Shown here: piece by piece, positions 34,483 to 43,442 of the stretch | How the letters are laid out: each line of letters begins with the position of its first letter | Numbering within the stretch: position 1 is the stretch's first letter | NCBI GenBank assembly: GCA_040791665.1 | Contig: JBFNNX010000017.1 | Location: forward strand, 124,001 to 188,000 | Source: Thiodiazotropha sp040791665 | GTDB taxonomy: Bacteria; Pseudomonadota; Gammaproteobacteria; Chromatiales; Chromatiaceae | DNA: 64,000 nucleotides | Direction: 5' to 3' | Notes under the pieces: generated by a model | The model's database searches: none | What the model saw: only the letters and a program-made list of their open reading frames with translations | Told to the model about the DNA's origin: nothing | Made by a program: the position numbers and the translations under genes

Positions 34483-35376
34483 ATGCCCAACAAGAAAGTA
34501 TTGATCCTGATCTTCGCGTCTCTCATGTCGCCCACGCAAGCCCTGTGGGCGGAAGGGGTTGAAGGCGGCGCTGCGGAACCGATCTCTGACGAGGTCATGC
34601 CCGTTACCCAAAGCGAGCCGGCAATGCAGGCGGGGTCGCCAGCTGTTGAGGGGGCAGGACCGACCGCCACGCCTGAATCATCTGTCAATACTGCAGAGAC
34701 GGACGAGGTGACGGAGGCTGTTGAGACAACCGGTGCTGCCGAGATTGCCGTTGAGACCGCATCTGACTCAGACACGGCTACGGACCGATTCAAGCCAAAC
34801 CTCGCCAGAGATTCCATGAGGGATCACTGGAAGGCGCGCGAAGAACAATACCAGGCCCTGAGGAAGCGGGCGGAAGAGGCCGGCGTCATGCTGCCTGAGC
34901 GTCCGCCATGGCGTTCGGAAATGGGCCAGATGATGCGTCCGAGCATGGAGGAGCGCATGGCCCATCGCAACAAGATGATGTCGATGTCAGAGGAAGAGCT
35001 GAATGCCATGCGTCAGCAGCACTATCAAGAGATGCGTAGCCGTGCTGAGGAGGCGGGCATCGAGATGCCAGAAACGCCACCTTGGGTCGCTCGTCAGCAG
35101 GCGATGGATGTAGAGTGGGCAAAACATCAGAAGGTCATCGAGGGAATGAGTGATGAAGAGCGTGCGGCATGTCACGCCATGCACCGGCGCCATATGGGGA
35201 TGATGCACGGTGGTAGAGCCGGACCGGGTTGCGGCGGTATGGGCCATCAGGGTTGTGGTATGCATCAGGGCGGCTACGCGCCGAGAATGATGCCGGGTTA
35301 TGGCCCGGGTTACGGATATGGTCCAGGACCCGCCACTCCGTATGGACCGCAAGATTTTTGGGATCCGAACCAGTAA
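34483..35376 (+). CDS. Exported Met/His/Gly-rich protein, possible metal binding
   Basis: The 297-residue protein has a signal peptide (PNKKVLILIFASLMSPTQALWA), an Ala/Glu/Thr-rich linker (about 25-95), then two similar units: QYQALRKRAEEAGVMLPERPPW and HYQEMRSRAEEAGIEMPETPPW, each followed by Met/His-rich helix (MEERMAHRNKMM). The C-terminus (about 225-297) is rich in His, Met, Gly, Tyr and Cys (MHRRHMGMMHGG, CGGMGHQGCGMHQGG), as in copper- or nickel-handling proteins. No named family is recognised. It is monocistronic behind a 16-bp palindrome. AGGAG precedes the ATG by 8 bases. A metal-buffering role is inference from composition. Confidence 0.75.
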   Translation: MPNKKVLILIFASLMSPTQALWAEGVEGGAAEPISDEVMPVTQSEPAMQAGSPAVEGAGPTATPESSVNTAETDEVTEAVETTGAAEIAVETASDSDTATDRFKPNLARDSMRDHWKAREEQYQALRKRAEEAGVMLPERPPWRSEMGQMMRPSMEERMAHRNKMMSMSEEELNAMRQQHYQEMRSRAEEAGIEMPETPPWVARQQAMDVEWAKHQKVIEGMSDEERAACHAMHRRHMGMMHGGRAGPGCGGMGHQGCGMHQGGYAPRMMPGYGPGYGYGPGPATPYGPQDFWDPNQ

Positions 35377-35501
35377 GGAAGATCCGCTTCCCGGCGTGCA
35401 TGGATGATTTTCCAGGTCTCACCGTGCGTCAGCTTGGCGACAGCCGACGCTGGTGACGGTGATGGTCAAGGTAGCGGCTTCGTGCCGAAGCCAATACGGA
35501 T

Positions 35502-36152
35502 TCACGACGCTTTTGCTTCCGATAGTTTCCTGGTTTCCTGTCGGGTCAGATAACGCCAGGGTCTCGGTATGAGACCCGGTACGCGTTTCCGATAGTAGTG
35601 ATAGCGATCGCCATGGTAGACCAGCAGCTTGTTCTCCTCCAGGCGAGATCCCAGCACCAGATAGCAGGTGACGGTGATGGCCGATACCAGGCGTGCGGGA
35701 TCCATGTCCTGCACCCAGATCAATACCAGCCCCAGGCTATACCAGGGATGACGAACGAAACGGTGCAACGGGGAAATGTGCAGCTGTTCCTGGTCTTTGG
35801 CGTCCTGCTGGTGCCGCTGCAATTGACGGATACCGAGAAATTCTCCGCTGTCGTAGTAGCGCATTGACCAGATAAAACCGGCGACCGAAATGATCATTAA
35901 TCCATAAGCCAGCCATGCCATGAGCCCCTGCCATTGCCATAAGGGTTCCGCACGATATGACCAGAGCATATAGAGCGGCGGGACGAGTAGTAGTATTGCA
36001 GCCAGATTGAAGAGTAATCGGTACCAGGGCATGACTGCCGGCAGGAGTTTGGCGAGAGCTCGTTTCGCCCACAATGATGCGAGCGTCGAGTGAATCAGGG
36101 AATAGAGCGACCAAACCAGAGCAAGCATGAGCAGCTCGACAGTTGTCGGCAT
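35502..36152 (-). CDS. ICMT/NnrU-like membrane methyltransferase family protein
   Basis: The 216-residue protein has five to six hydrophobic helices and the C-terminal signature of the isoprenylcysteine carboxyl methyltransferase fold: HRFVRHPWYSLGLVLIW and, near the end, RLEENKLLVYHGDRYHYYRKRVPGLIP. In this family the RHP and EE residues help bind S-adenosylmethionine at the membrane. Bacterial members modify lipids or unknown substrates, and NnrU is a related group. It is downstream of ppk2 on the same strand with a 63-base gap. Confidence 0.75.
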   Translation of the reverse strand: MPTTVELLMLALVWSLYSLIHSTLASLWAKRALAKLLPAVMPWYRLLFNLAAILLLVPPLYMLWSYRAEPLWQWQGLMAWLAYGLMIISVAGFIWSMRYYDSGEFLGIRQLQRHQQDAKDQEQLHISPLHRFVRHPWYSLGLVLIWVQDMDPARLVSAITVTCYLVLGSRLEENKLLVYHGDRYHYYRKRVPGLIPRPWRYLTRQETRKLSEAKAS

Positions 36153-36215
36153 GGGAAATGTCAGTGCCTTAAGTCTGATGTGACGGGCGACACAGGTCGC
36201 CCGTACCGGGAATTT

Positions 36216-37130
36216 TCAGTGATCAAACTTGCCTCGTTGCAGGCGCTGCGCCTCCATCAATTCCAGCTCCCTCGAGCCGGATATCACAATATCGGGATCG
36301 GGTACGAAATCGATGTCGGTGTTGAGGCGTTCATAGGGGGCTGAATTGAGGATCACCTTCATGGCGTTCAATCGGGCCAGGTGCTTGTCGTTTGAGCGGA
36401 TGATCGTCCAGGGTGCATGGGTGGTGTTCGTGTTCTTCAGCATCTCGTATTTTTGAGTGCTGAAGTCGTCCCACCGGTCCTGGGCCTGCACGTCGATCTC
36501 CGACAGTTTCCACTGACGCAAGGAATCCGTCTTGCGGCGCTCGAAACGCCTCGCCTGCTCCTCCTTGGTGACCGAAAAGTAGAGTTTCACCAGAATGGTT
36601 CCCTGTCGTACCAGATCTTTTTCGAAGCCGGGACATCCGGTCATGAAGTTGTCATACTCCTCCTGGGAACAGAAACTGAAGATGGGTTCCACGATTGCAC
36701 GGTTGTACCAGCTCCTGTCGAATAGGACGATTTCCCCCCCACGTGGAAACTGCGCGATATATTTTTGAAAAAACCACTGGGTCTTCTGCTCCTCGGTGGG
36801 CTTGCCAAGTGCGACCACGCGGTAGTGTTTCTCGTTCATGTAGCGGGTGACCCGACGGATGGTGCCGCCCTTGCCGGCAGCATCCCGGCCCTCGAAGAGT
36901 ATGATCATGCGGGTTCTGGTCTTTTCCAGATACTGCTGTAGGCGGATCAACTCGGCTTGGTAGGGCTTCAACTCTTCTTCCCGTTTGAATCTGCGAATCG
37001 CCTTTTTATCTTGTTTTCTCTCTTGCGCTAACCGTTGTTTGAGACGTTCGTAGTCACTCAACAGTTCGTCGAGTCTGACAGGCTGTTCATCGATGAAGAT
37101 CGTGTCAGGGTTGTTGCTTTCTTCGTTCAT
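36216..37130 (-). CDS. ppk2: Polyphosphate kinase 2
   Basis: The 304-residue cytosolic enzyme has a Walker A loop GRDAAGKG (81-88), the lid-region RRVTRYMNEKHYRV, Walker B region GEIVLFDRSWYNRAIVEP, and the C-terminal RWKLSEIDVQAQ-type motif (RQWKLSEIDVQAQDRW). This is a one-domain PPK2, of the class that transfers phosphate between polyphosphate and nucleotides. The subclass (ADP- or AMP-specific) cannot be decided by eye. It is downstream of the ClC channel gene on the same strand. Confidence 0.95.
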   Translation of the reverse strand: MNEESNNPDTIFIDEQPVRLDELLSDYERLKQRLAQERKQDKKAIRRFKREEELKPYQAELIRLQQYLEKTRTRMIILFEGRDAAGKGGTIRRVTRYMNEKHYRVVALGKPTEEQKTQWFFQKYIAQFPRGGEIVLFDRSWYNRAIVEPIFSFCSQEEYDNFMTGCPGFEKDLVRQGTILVKLYFSVTKEEQARRFERRKTDSLRQWKLSEIDVQAQDRWDDFSTQKYEMLKNTNTTHAPWTIIRSNDKHLARLNAMKVILNSAPYERLNTDIDFVPDPDIVISGSRELELMEAQRLQRGKFDH

Positions 37131-37223
37131 TTTGCCCCCTTCTTACAAAGCTGCGTTGCGATACCGATATATTATGCTTTTTGGACGTTCGATGTTGAGA
37201 TTTTTTCCATGATGTGGAGATCA

Positions 37224-38954
37224 CTAAAAGTGATAAGCCGACTCGATCAAGGGGCGGGTGAGAATTCCCTGGATGCGCCAGTAATGGTCCTGGTCGTACC
37301 ACTCGATATAGAGCGCATCCGCCTGGCTGTTGTCCAGTTGTTCAAGCGCCTCCTGCAGGGTTGCCTGCATCCGCAGCTGTGCAAGCTCATAACGTGTCGC
37401 AGGCAGTGAAAGCAAGTCGAGCTCCTCCTCCTCCTGCTGTTCCATAATGCGTAGCAGATCCACGGCCGGCATCAGTGCCATCTGGTCCTGATCGCCCTTG
37501 ATCAGTATCCACTCGGGATTGTTGTCGAGGATGATTCTTGCGGTGTCGCGATGCAATGTCGGTTCGACCTGGACGAAGTTTCGGTTCATGAAACTGGCGG
37601 CACCGATGCGGCGCAGGGATTGCATCACCGGATCGGTGTGGTAGTTGAGCCCCGTGGCCTCCAGCAGGGTGTGAAACATTGACGATTTTCCGAACAGCTC
37701 ACTGTTGACCAGACTGGCAATGACGATCGCAAGCATCCCCGGCATGATGATTTCAGGGTTGTGGGTGAGTTCGATGATGGCCGTCAACGCGGCCAATGGC
37801 GCCTGCAGGGCGGCACCCATCACGGCGCCCATCCCGATCAGTGCATAGACACCCGGGTCGGAGACGTGACCTTCAAACACAAGTCCGGGCAGGGGAGCAA
37901 CAATGCCGCCCACCGCGGCACCGATAAAAAGAGCAGGTCCGATTGTACCGCCCGGTATCCCCAATCCGATGCTAATGGCAGTCGCCACGATCTTCATCAC
38001 GACCAGCACCACTATTAGGTGAAATCCCAACTCACCCAGCAGGAGCTGGTTGACCGTGTCGTAACCGATCCCCATCACCTGGGGAACCGCAAGGGCAATA
38101 AGACCGATCAACACCCCTGCGGTAGCATTGCGTAGCCAAAATGCCATATTCTGGGTCTTGTCGGAGATAAACTGAATCAGACTGACATAGGCCGCCGAGG
38201 CCGTACCGGCCACCAATCCCAGCAACAGAATGAAAATCAGTTCATGCAGGGAACCCAATTGGATTATGGCGATATCGAACACCCTTTCGCCGTTGAAAAT
38301 GATCAGTGAGAGGCTGTTGGCGCTGACAGCGGCCAGCATGATGGGTATGAAGCTGACCAGGGTATACTCCATCATCACCACTTCCAAAGCGAAGACCACT
38401 CCCGCCAGAGGTGTATCGAAGGAGGCGGAAATCGCGGCGGCGGTGCCGCAACCGACCAGGGTGCGAATACTGTTGTTGGGCAACGAAAGATATTGTCCCA
38501 GCAGAGATCCGCTGGCGGCGCCGAGAAATACGTGGGGGCCTTCGCGACCCACTGAGTGGCCACTGATAATGGCAATGGCTGCACCGAAGAATTGCAGCAT
38601 AAAGCCACGCAAGGAGATATGTCCCTGGTGGTAGATCAAACGTTCCATCACCCTTGGAATGCCAAGCACATGCAGGCCTTTGGCAAAACGGAGAAAAATG
38701 AGTCCGAGCAGCAGGCCGCCGAGAATGGGCAGCAAAAATCGCATCAAGGGGTGCAGGGCTTCATAGTTTTCCACCCCGCCACCGGGAAGTATCGCGGCCT
38801 GGCTGGATTCGACCAATAACCGGAAGAGGATGATCACGATCCCCGTAACAAAGCCACAGATCAATCCTAGGACGGATAGAATCAGCAGCGCATCGTGACG
38901 CGAGAGTTTAAGACGCAGTCGGTCTAACCAGTTAACAATCCCTGCAAAGGGCAC
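37224..38954 (-). CDS. ClC family chloride channel/transporter
   Basis: The 576-residue protein has the ClC repeats with GLHVLGIPRVMER (usual GSGIP region, but Ser is Leu), GHSVGREGP with the gating Glu, GCGTAAAISASFDTPLAGV, and the second-half filter GLGIPGGTIGP. A C-terminal extension of about 140 residues contains a diverged CBS pair (FVQVEPTLHRDTARIIL, RYELAQLRMQATLQEALEQL). ClC proteins move Cl- with or without H+ exchange; presence of the gating Glu permits an exchanger. The changed filter residue may alter anion choice. It is likely first in a unit with ppk2. Confidence 0.9.
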   Translation of the reverse strand: MPFAGIVNWLDRLRLKLSRHDALLILSVLGLICGFVTGIVIILFRLLVESSQAAILPGGGVENYEALHPLMRFLLPILGGLLLGLIFLRFAKGLHVLGIPRVMERLIYHQGHISLRGFMLQFFGAAIAIISGHSVGREGPHVFLGAASGSLLGQYLSLPNNSIRTLVGCGTAAAISASFDTPLAGVVFALEVVMMEYTLVSFIPIMLAAVSANSLSLIIFNGERVFDIAIIQLGSLHELIFILLLGLVAGTASAAYVSLIQFISDKTQNMAFWLRNATAGVLIGLIALAVPQVMGIGYDTVNQLLLGELGFHLIVVLVVMKIVATAISIGLGIPGGTIGPALFIGAAVGGIVAPLPGLVFEGHVSDPGVYALIGMGAVMGAALQAPLAALTAIIELTHNPEIIMPGMLAIVIASLVNSELFGKSSMFHTLLEATGLNYHTDPVMQSLRRIGAASFMNRNFVQVEPTLHRDTARIILDNNPEWILIKGDQDQMALMPAVDLLRIMEQQEEEELDLLSLPATRYELAQLRMQATLQEALEQLDNSQADALYIEWYDQDHYWRIQGILTRPLIESAYHF

Positions 38955-39210
38955 AATCGGGATACCTGTCGTTTTTGGCGGTTTGTTCAGGTGGACTCAC
39001 TGTGTCCATCCTCAACCGTCCGATGTTATGCTGACGACACCTGTAGGCCATTTTCCTCACTCCCCCGATTTCGCATCCCTGCATCGGCGGGTCTCATGCA
39101 CTGTTTCCGTCGATGACGCGAGTGAAGGGACTTCAGTGTCTACTCAGATTTGGGCTGTCTTAGGATGGGCACTTTTTTATACACAGTCAATATACTGGAG
39201 CAGTAGCGGT

Positions 39211-39939
39211 ATGTCAGCAAATCGAATGGTTCTGGACAATCAGGAAGCCTATCTTACGGGCACGGAAATCGAACTCATGGAGCGGCTGTTGCCTCTCAAT
39301 GATTCCAAGATTCTGGAACTGGGCTGCGGCAGTGCCTGGATTACACGCCAACTGGCCCAGGCCCATCCCCGTAGCCAATTCATCGCCACGGAGGTCGATT
39401 CTGTTCAACATGAGAAGAATCTGAACAATTTGGCGAGCAATATCAGCTTTCGTTTGGAAGGGGCGCAATCGATCGGTGAGGCCGATCAGAGTGTGGATGT
39501 GGTGTTGATGCTGAAATCACTCCACCATGTGCCCGAGTCGGTCATGCCACAAGCGATGAACGAGGTGGCCAGGGTGCTCAAGCCTGGTGGCATCGCCTAT
39601 TTTTCAGAGCCTGTATACCGGGGTGAGTTCAATGCCCTGATGAGCCTGATCCATGATGAGAAACATGTCAGAGAGCTCGCCTTCAGGACGATTCAGTTGC
39701 TGTCCGAGAGAGATGATATGCAGTTGCTTGGCCAGCATTTCCTGAACGTACCCGGACTGTATGACTGCTGGGAGAGTTTTGAGTCGCGTTTTCTTAAAGT
39801 CACCCACTCCAAGCTGGAGATAGACGAGCAACGCTATCGGCAGATCAAGACGGCATTCATGCAACACATGGGACCCCGGGGTGCAGAATTTCTAAAACCG
39901 CACCGAATCGATCTCTTGCATAAGCAGAATATTAGATAA
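39211..39939 (+). CDS. SAM-dependent class I methyltransferase
   Basis: The preferred start is ATG 39211 (GGAG 11 bases upstream); the frame is open from 38983 but the first 76 residues look non-coding. The 242-residue protein has the Rossmann SAM motif ILELGCGSAW, the following acidic DSVQ step, and the catalytic-region VLMLKSLHHVPESV and EVARVLKPGGIAYFSEP. This is the UbiE/Methyltransf_11 type; the substrate is unknown. It ends 50 bases before feoA's control region and has its own terminator at 39968-39988. Confidence 0.85.
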   Translation: MSANRMVLDNQEAYLTGTEIELMERLLPLNDSKILELGCGSAWITRQLAQAHPRSQFIATEVDSVQHEKNLNNLASNISFRLEGAQSIGEADQSVDVVLMLKSLHHVPESVMPQAMNEVARVLKPGGIAYFSEPVYRGEFNALMSLIHDEKHVRELAFRTIQLLSERDDMQLLGQHFLNVPGLYDCWESFESRFLKVTHSKLEIDEQRYRQIKTAFMQHMGPRGAEFLKPHRIDLLHKQNIR

Positions 39940-39967
39940 CCGGGATATACTGTAATTTGCCGATTGC

Positions 39968-39988
39968 AAGCAGGGCGAATCCCTGCTT
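39968..39988 (+). terminator. Terminator-like hairpin before feoA
   Basis: AAGCAGGG pairs perfectly with CCCTGCTT (8 bp) around CGAAT, followed by TAATG. It isolates feoABC from the methyltransferase gene. Confidence 0.6.
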
Positions 39989-40007
39989 TAATGAGAATCA
40001 TTAACAT
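39989..40007. promoter_or_regulatory. Fur box upstream of feoABC
   Basis: TAATGAGAATCATTAACAT matches the 19-bp Fur consensus with a central GAATCATT core, 19 bases before the feoA start. The position overlapping the promoter implies iron-dependent repression by Fur. Confidence 0.8.
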
Positions 40008-40025
40008 TTAAAAAAGGTTTTTGGA

Positions 40026-40310
40026 TTGTTTGTGGCCTCCGACAGCACCATTTCAGAGGAATTGATCTCCCTGGCCAGGCTGCCGATCGGGCGTCGCGCC
40101 AAGATCAAGCGCATCATGGGAGGCAGACATCTGGTCCACAGACTGCTCAGTTTAGGATTGAGAATGGGCTCTGAAATCGAGTTGATACAGCGTCGCGGTG
40201 CCGGGGTGGTGGTGGCTAATCAGGGCGCCAGGGTGGCGCTTGGCGCGGGGGTCGCGGAAAAGCTGTTGATGCTTCCCCTCGATTATGAACAGTCTGAAGA
40301 CAGGCCCTAG
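40026..40310 (+). CDS. feoA: FeoA ferrous iron transport accessory protein
   Basis: The 94-residue SH3-like protein starts at TTG 40026 or GTG 40032. It has the FeoA features LARLPIGRRAKIKRI, HRLLSLGLRMGSEIELIQR and a C-terminal ARVALGAGVAEKLLMLPL. FeoA supports FeoB activity at the cytosolic face of the membrane. It is the first gene of feoABC, directly behind the Fur box, and feoB follows after 8 bases. Confidence 0.92.
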   Translation: MFVASDSTISEELISLARLPIGRRAKIKRIMGGRHLVHRLLSLGLRMGSEIELIQRRGAGVVVANQGARVALGAGVAEKLLMLPLDYEQSEDRP

Positions 40311-40318
40311 GAACAACC

Positions 40319-42676
40319 GTGGCCTGTCATGAAGAGAGCGCTCAGCAGCCAGTACCGTCTCAGCATCCGCTGACCATCGCCCTTGCCGGCAACCCCAATT
40401 GCGGTAAGACAGCGCTTTTCAACAGCCTGACCGGGATTCGCCAACGTACCGGGAACTGGCCCGGTGTGACAGTGGACAGAAAGGAGGGACGTTTCACCAT
40501 CGACAGCACCGAGGTCAGTGTGGTCGACCTTCCTGGGATCTACTCCCTGGATGCCGCATCCCTTGATGAGAAGGTGACCCGGGACTATCTACTCTCCGGA
40601 GACGCCGATCTAATCGTCAATATTGTCGATGCCTCCAATCTGGAGCGAAACCTCTATTTCTCCATTCAGATGCTCGAGATGGGGGTGCCGCTGCTGGTGG
40701 CCCTGAATATGATGGATATCGCCCGCAAGCGTGGCCTGGATATCGACATCCAGCGTCTCAGTCAGGACCTCGGGTGTCCCGTGGTGCCTATCGTCGCGGT
40801 CAGTGGAGAAGGTATCACCAAGTTGAAGGCCTCGATTCAGGAGCTGGTCGCCGGTGAAGTATGCGGTGGATTTGCTCTTGCCCAGGATGAAGTGGTGGAG
40901 CAGGCGATCATGGCGATGGAGCCTGCCCTGCGACAGCCTGAGCCGAAAAGCCACTCTCAGCGTCGTTGGCTGTTGTTGAAAATGCTGGAGGGTGACCGTT
41001 TCGCATTGGATTTCGCCGATGAGGCGTTGCTGACTCAGGTGCTCCATTGGCAGGAAGTGATCGAAGACCGTGTCGACGAGGATCCCGATATCCATATCGC
41101 CGATACCCGTTACGGCCACGCCCACGCCATTTCCCAGAATGTGACACGACAGCATGGACGGGTAGAAAAGACGATCAGTGATCGCATAGACAAAGTGGTA
41201 TTGAGCCGACTCTTCGGGATACCTGTCTTTCTGGCCGTGATGTACCTGATGTTCATGTTTGCGATCAATATCGGCGGAGCGTTTATCGATCTCTTCGACG
41301 GTGTTGCGGGCGCCATCTTCGTCGACGGTTTCGGTCACCTGCTGGCATCTGTGGGTCTCCCGAACTGGTTGATCGTACTGCTGGCCGATGGTGCCGGCGG
41401 CGGTATTCAGGTGGTGGCCACCTTTATACCGATCATCACCGCCCTCTATCTCTTTCTCTCGGTGGTTGAAGACTCCGGCTATATGGCCAGGGCCGCCTTT
41501 GTCATGGACCGTTTCATGCGTTCCATCGGACTGCCGGGCAAGGCGTTCGTACCGATGATCGTCGGCTTCGGCTGCAATGTGCCGGCGGTGATGGCGACCC
41601 GTACCCTGGAGAGTGAGAGAGAGCGTAAGCTCACGATCCTGATGAACCCATTCATGTCCTGTGGCGCCAGACTGCCGGTCTACGTTCTGTTTGCCGCGGC
41701 CTTCTTTCCGGCGAATGGGCAGAACCTGGTCTTCAGCCTCTACATTATCGGCATAGTGGTGGCGATACTCACGGGAATGGTCATGAAAAAGACCCTGCTT
41801 TCCGGCGAGAGTGCGGGTTTCATGATGGAGCTGCCGCACTACCACATGCCGACACTGAGGGGTGTCATGCTACGTACATGGGACAGGGTCAAGCTCTTCA
41901 TCAAAGAGGCGGGGAAGGTAATCGTGTTGATGGTGTTAGTGATCAACACCCTCAACTCGATTGGCACCGATGGCAGTTTCGGTAACGAGGATACCGAGCA
42001 CTCCGTGCTCAGCAGCATCAGTAAAGCGGTCACGCCCCTGTTGGCGCCGATGGGCATACATGAGGAAAACTGGCCTGCCACAGTGGGCGTCTTCACCGGT
42101 ATTCTGGCCAAGGAAACGGTGGTCGGCACCCTTGATGCCCTCTATACTCATCTGGCCAACGAGGAGGCGGGCGTGGCGCAAGAGGATCAGCCTTTCGATT
42201 TCTGGCAGACAATCTCCGCTGCCATGGTGACGGTGCCGGAAAATCTCCTTGGGGTGAAGGATCTGCTTACCGATCCCCTCGCCATGGATGTAGGCGATAT
42301 CAGCAGTGAGAAGGCGGCTGCCGAGGCGCAAGAGGTCAACATCGGAGTGTTTGGCGCCATGGCCGCCCGTTTTGACGGCCAGGCCGGGGCCTTTGCCTAC
42401 CTGCTGTTTATTTTGCTCTACTCGCCCTGTGTAGCCACCATTGGCGCTATTCGCCGGGAGGCGGGGCCACGCTGGGCCTCGTTTGTAGTGGCCTGGTCGA
42501 CCGGAATCGCCTTTATCAGCGCAAGCCTCTTCTATCAGCTGGCGACCTATGCCCAACATCCGCAAAGTGCACTGGTCTGGATTATAGGCCTGCTGGTGTT
42601 GCTGGCGGCGATTATCGGCGGTTTGAGGTACTGGTCACAGCGTACGCAGCAGCTCATCTCCGAGGCGGGGGTATGA
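40319..42676 (+). CDS. feoB: FeoB ferrous iron transporter
   Basis: The 785-residue membrane protein starts at GTG 40319, with AGGAA seven bases upstream. The N-terminal G domain carries GNPNCGKT (G1), VVDLPG (G3) and LNMMD (G4). A helical GDI-like domain follows, then two Gate domains with about eleven TM segments and conserved Cys residues in FGCNVPAVMATR and PFMSCGARLPVY. It imports Fe2+ across the inner membrane. A soluble insert (about 610-680) between the later TM helices is typical of gammaproteobacterial FeoB. It lies between feoA and feoC under Fur control. Confidence 0.96.
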   Translation: MACHEESAQQPVPSQHPLTIALAGNPNCGKTALFNSLTGIRQRTGNWPGVTVDRKEGRFTIDSTEVSVVDLPGIYSLDAASLDEKVTRDYLLSGDADLIVNIVDASNLERNLYFSIQMLEMGVPLLVALNMMDIARKRGLDIDIQRLSQDLGCPVVPIVAVSGEGITKLKASIQELVAGEVCGGFALAQDEVVEQAIMAMEPALRQPEPKSHSQRRWLLLKMLEGDRFALDFADEALLTQVLHWQEVIEDRVDEDPDIHIADTRYGHAHAISQNVTRQHGRVEKTISDRIDKVVLSRLFGIPVFLAVMYLMFMFAINIGGAFIDLFDGVAGAIFVDGFGHLLASVGLPNWLIVLLADGAGGGIQVVATFIPIITALYLFLSVVEDSGYMARAAFVMDRFMRSIGLPGKAFVPMIVGFGCNVPAVMATRTLESERERKLTILMNPFMSCGARLPVYVLFAAAFFPANGQNLVFSLYIIGIVVAILTGMVMKKTLLSGESAGFMMELPHYHMPTLRGVMLRTWDRVKLFIKEAGKVIVLMVLVINTLNSIGTDGSFGNEDTEHSVLSSISKAVTPLLAPMGIHEENWPATVGVFTGILAKETVVGTLDALYTHLANEEAGVAQEDQPFDFWQTISAAMVTVPENLLGVKDLLTDPLAMDVGDISSEKAAAEAQEVNIGVFGAMAARFDGQAGAFAYLLFILLYSPCVATIGAIRREAGPRWASFVVAWSTGIAFISASLFYQLATYAQHPQSALVWIIGLLVLLAAIIGGLRYWSQRTQQLISEAGV

Positions 42677-42683
42677 TCCTGCG

Positions 42684-42920
42684 ATGATGCTCAGTACGAT
42701 TAGGGACTACCTTTCAAGACGCGGGCAGGCAACCCTGGCTGAGATAGCGCTGTATGTGGACGCAGAACCCGATGCGGTCAGGGGGATGCTGGAGCAGTGG
42801 ATACACAAAGGCAGAGTCGAGCAACGTAAAGTCGATGTCGCATGTGGTACCAGTTGTAATCGTTGTGATCCTGCTGCAATGGAACTCTATGTTTGGTTAA
42901 GCAAAAAGAAACAATCATAA
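42684..42920 (+). CDS. feoC: FeoC-like regulator
   Basis: The 78-residue protein (start ATG 42684 or 42687) has a winged-helix DNA-binding-like fold (RDYLSRRGQATLAEIALYVDA, AVRGMLEQWIHKGRVE) followed by CGTSCNRCD, the short Cys motif that binds an Fe-S cluster in FeoC. FeoC protects or regulates FeoB. It is 8 bases downstream of feoB and ends the operon. Confidence 0.9.
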   Translation: MMLSTIRDYLSRRGQATLAEIALYVDAEPDAVRGMLEQWIHKGRVEQRKVDVACGTSCNRCDPAAMELYVWLSKKKQS

Positions 42921-43442
42921 GGAAGCTCCATACAAGTTATGGATGGCCAACTTGCGACTAGGGCCTAATAACCTCCGCCTGGTCGTTATCAAGCTTGGCA
43001 ATAGAGCGGTTATTACCTGCGATTGTCCTGGATGCGAAAGTATTTTGCCCACAATCTGATTCGCTATGGCTCGTTCAGAGCTTCCTTAATTTTCCGATTA
43101 AATACGTTCTTCGCGATCTGGCGTCAGTCTGTCTGGATATTCAATGTTGTAGGACGCATCAAAGGTCATAACCAAGTGGTGTAAAGATTATTCATGTTTT
43201 GAATGAATTTGCCGCTATTCAGTTAAGGGGACCTTGATTTATACCATCCCTGGAATTGTAGGAATTCAGAAACAGCAATGTGATTTCCAGTTTCCTTAAT
43301 TTTCAATCGTTTGCAACGATTGAAAAATGACGGCATGTCCTTAGTGTGCGCTGCTGGATCCTCTTGAAATAATCTGAGGTCTCTCAGGGCATTTGTTCTT
43401 TATATATATTTTGCTGACATGGAAGGAGGCGGGGAGATTCTA
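42921..43442 (+). other. Intergenic region before the chemoreceptor, with two inverted repeats
   Basis: No gene is seen. The 11-bp TAAGGAAGCTC at 42918-42928 recurs inverted at 43078-43088, bounding a 171-bp segment. A perfect 12-bp stem lies at 43300-43326. The chemoreceptor's own ribosome binding site (GGGGAG) is at the right end. Confidence 0.5.
43300..43326. promoter_or_regulatory. Perfect 12-bp inverted repeat upstream of the chemoreceptor gene
   Basis: TTTTCAATCGTT and AACGATTGAAAA pair perfectly around TGC, 116 bases before the start. A-rich DNA follows on both strands, opposite to a terminator, so it is more likely an operator or structured leader. Confidence 0.5.

Noticed and set aside
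38983..39210. N-terminal extension of the methyltransferase frame
   Set aside because: These 76 residues show no methyltransferase features and overlap the ClC upstream region; ATG 39211 has a usable ribosome binding site.
40610..41845. 411-codon - strand frame inside feoB
   Set aside because: Arg/His/Gln-rich antisense of a clear FeoB gene; no domain or ribosome binding site.
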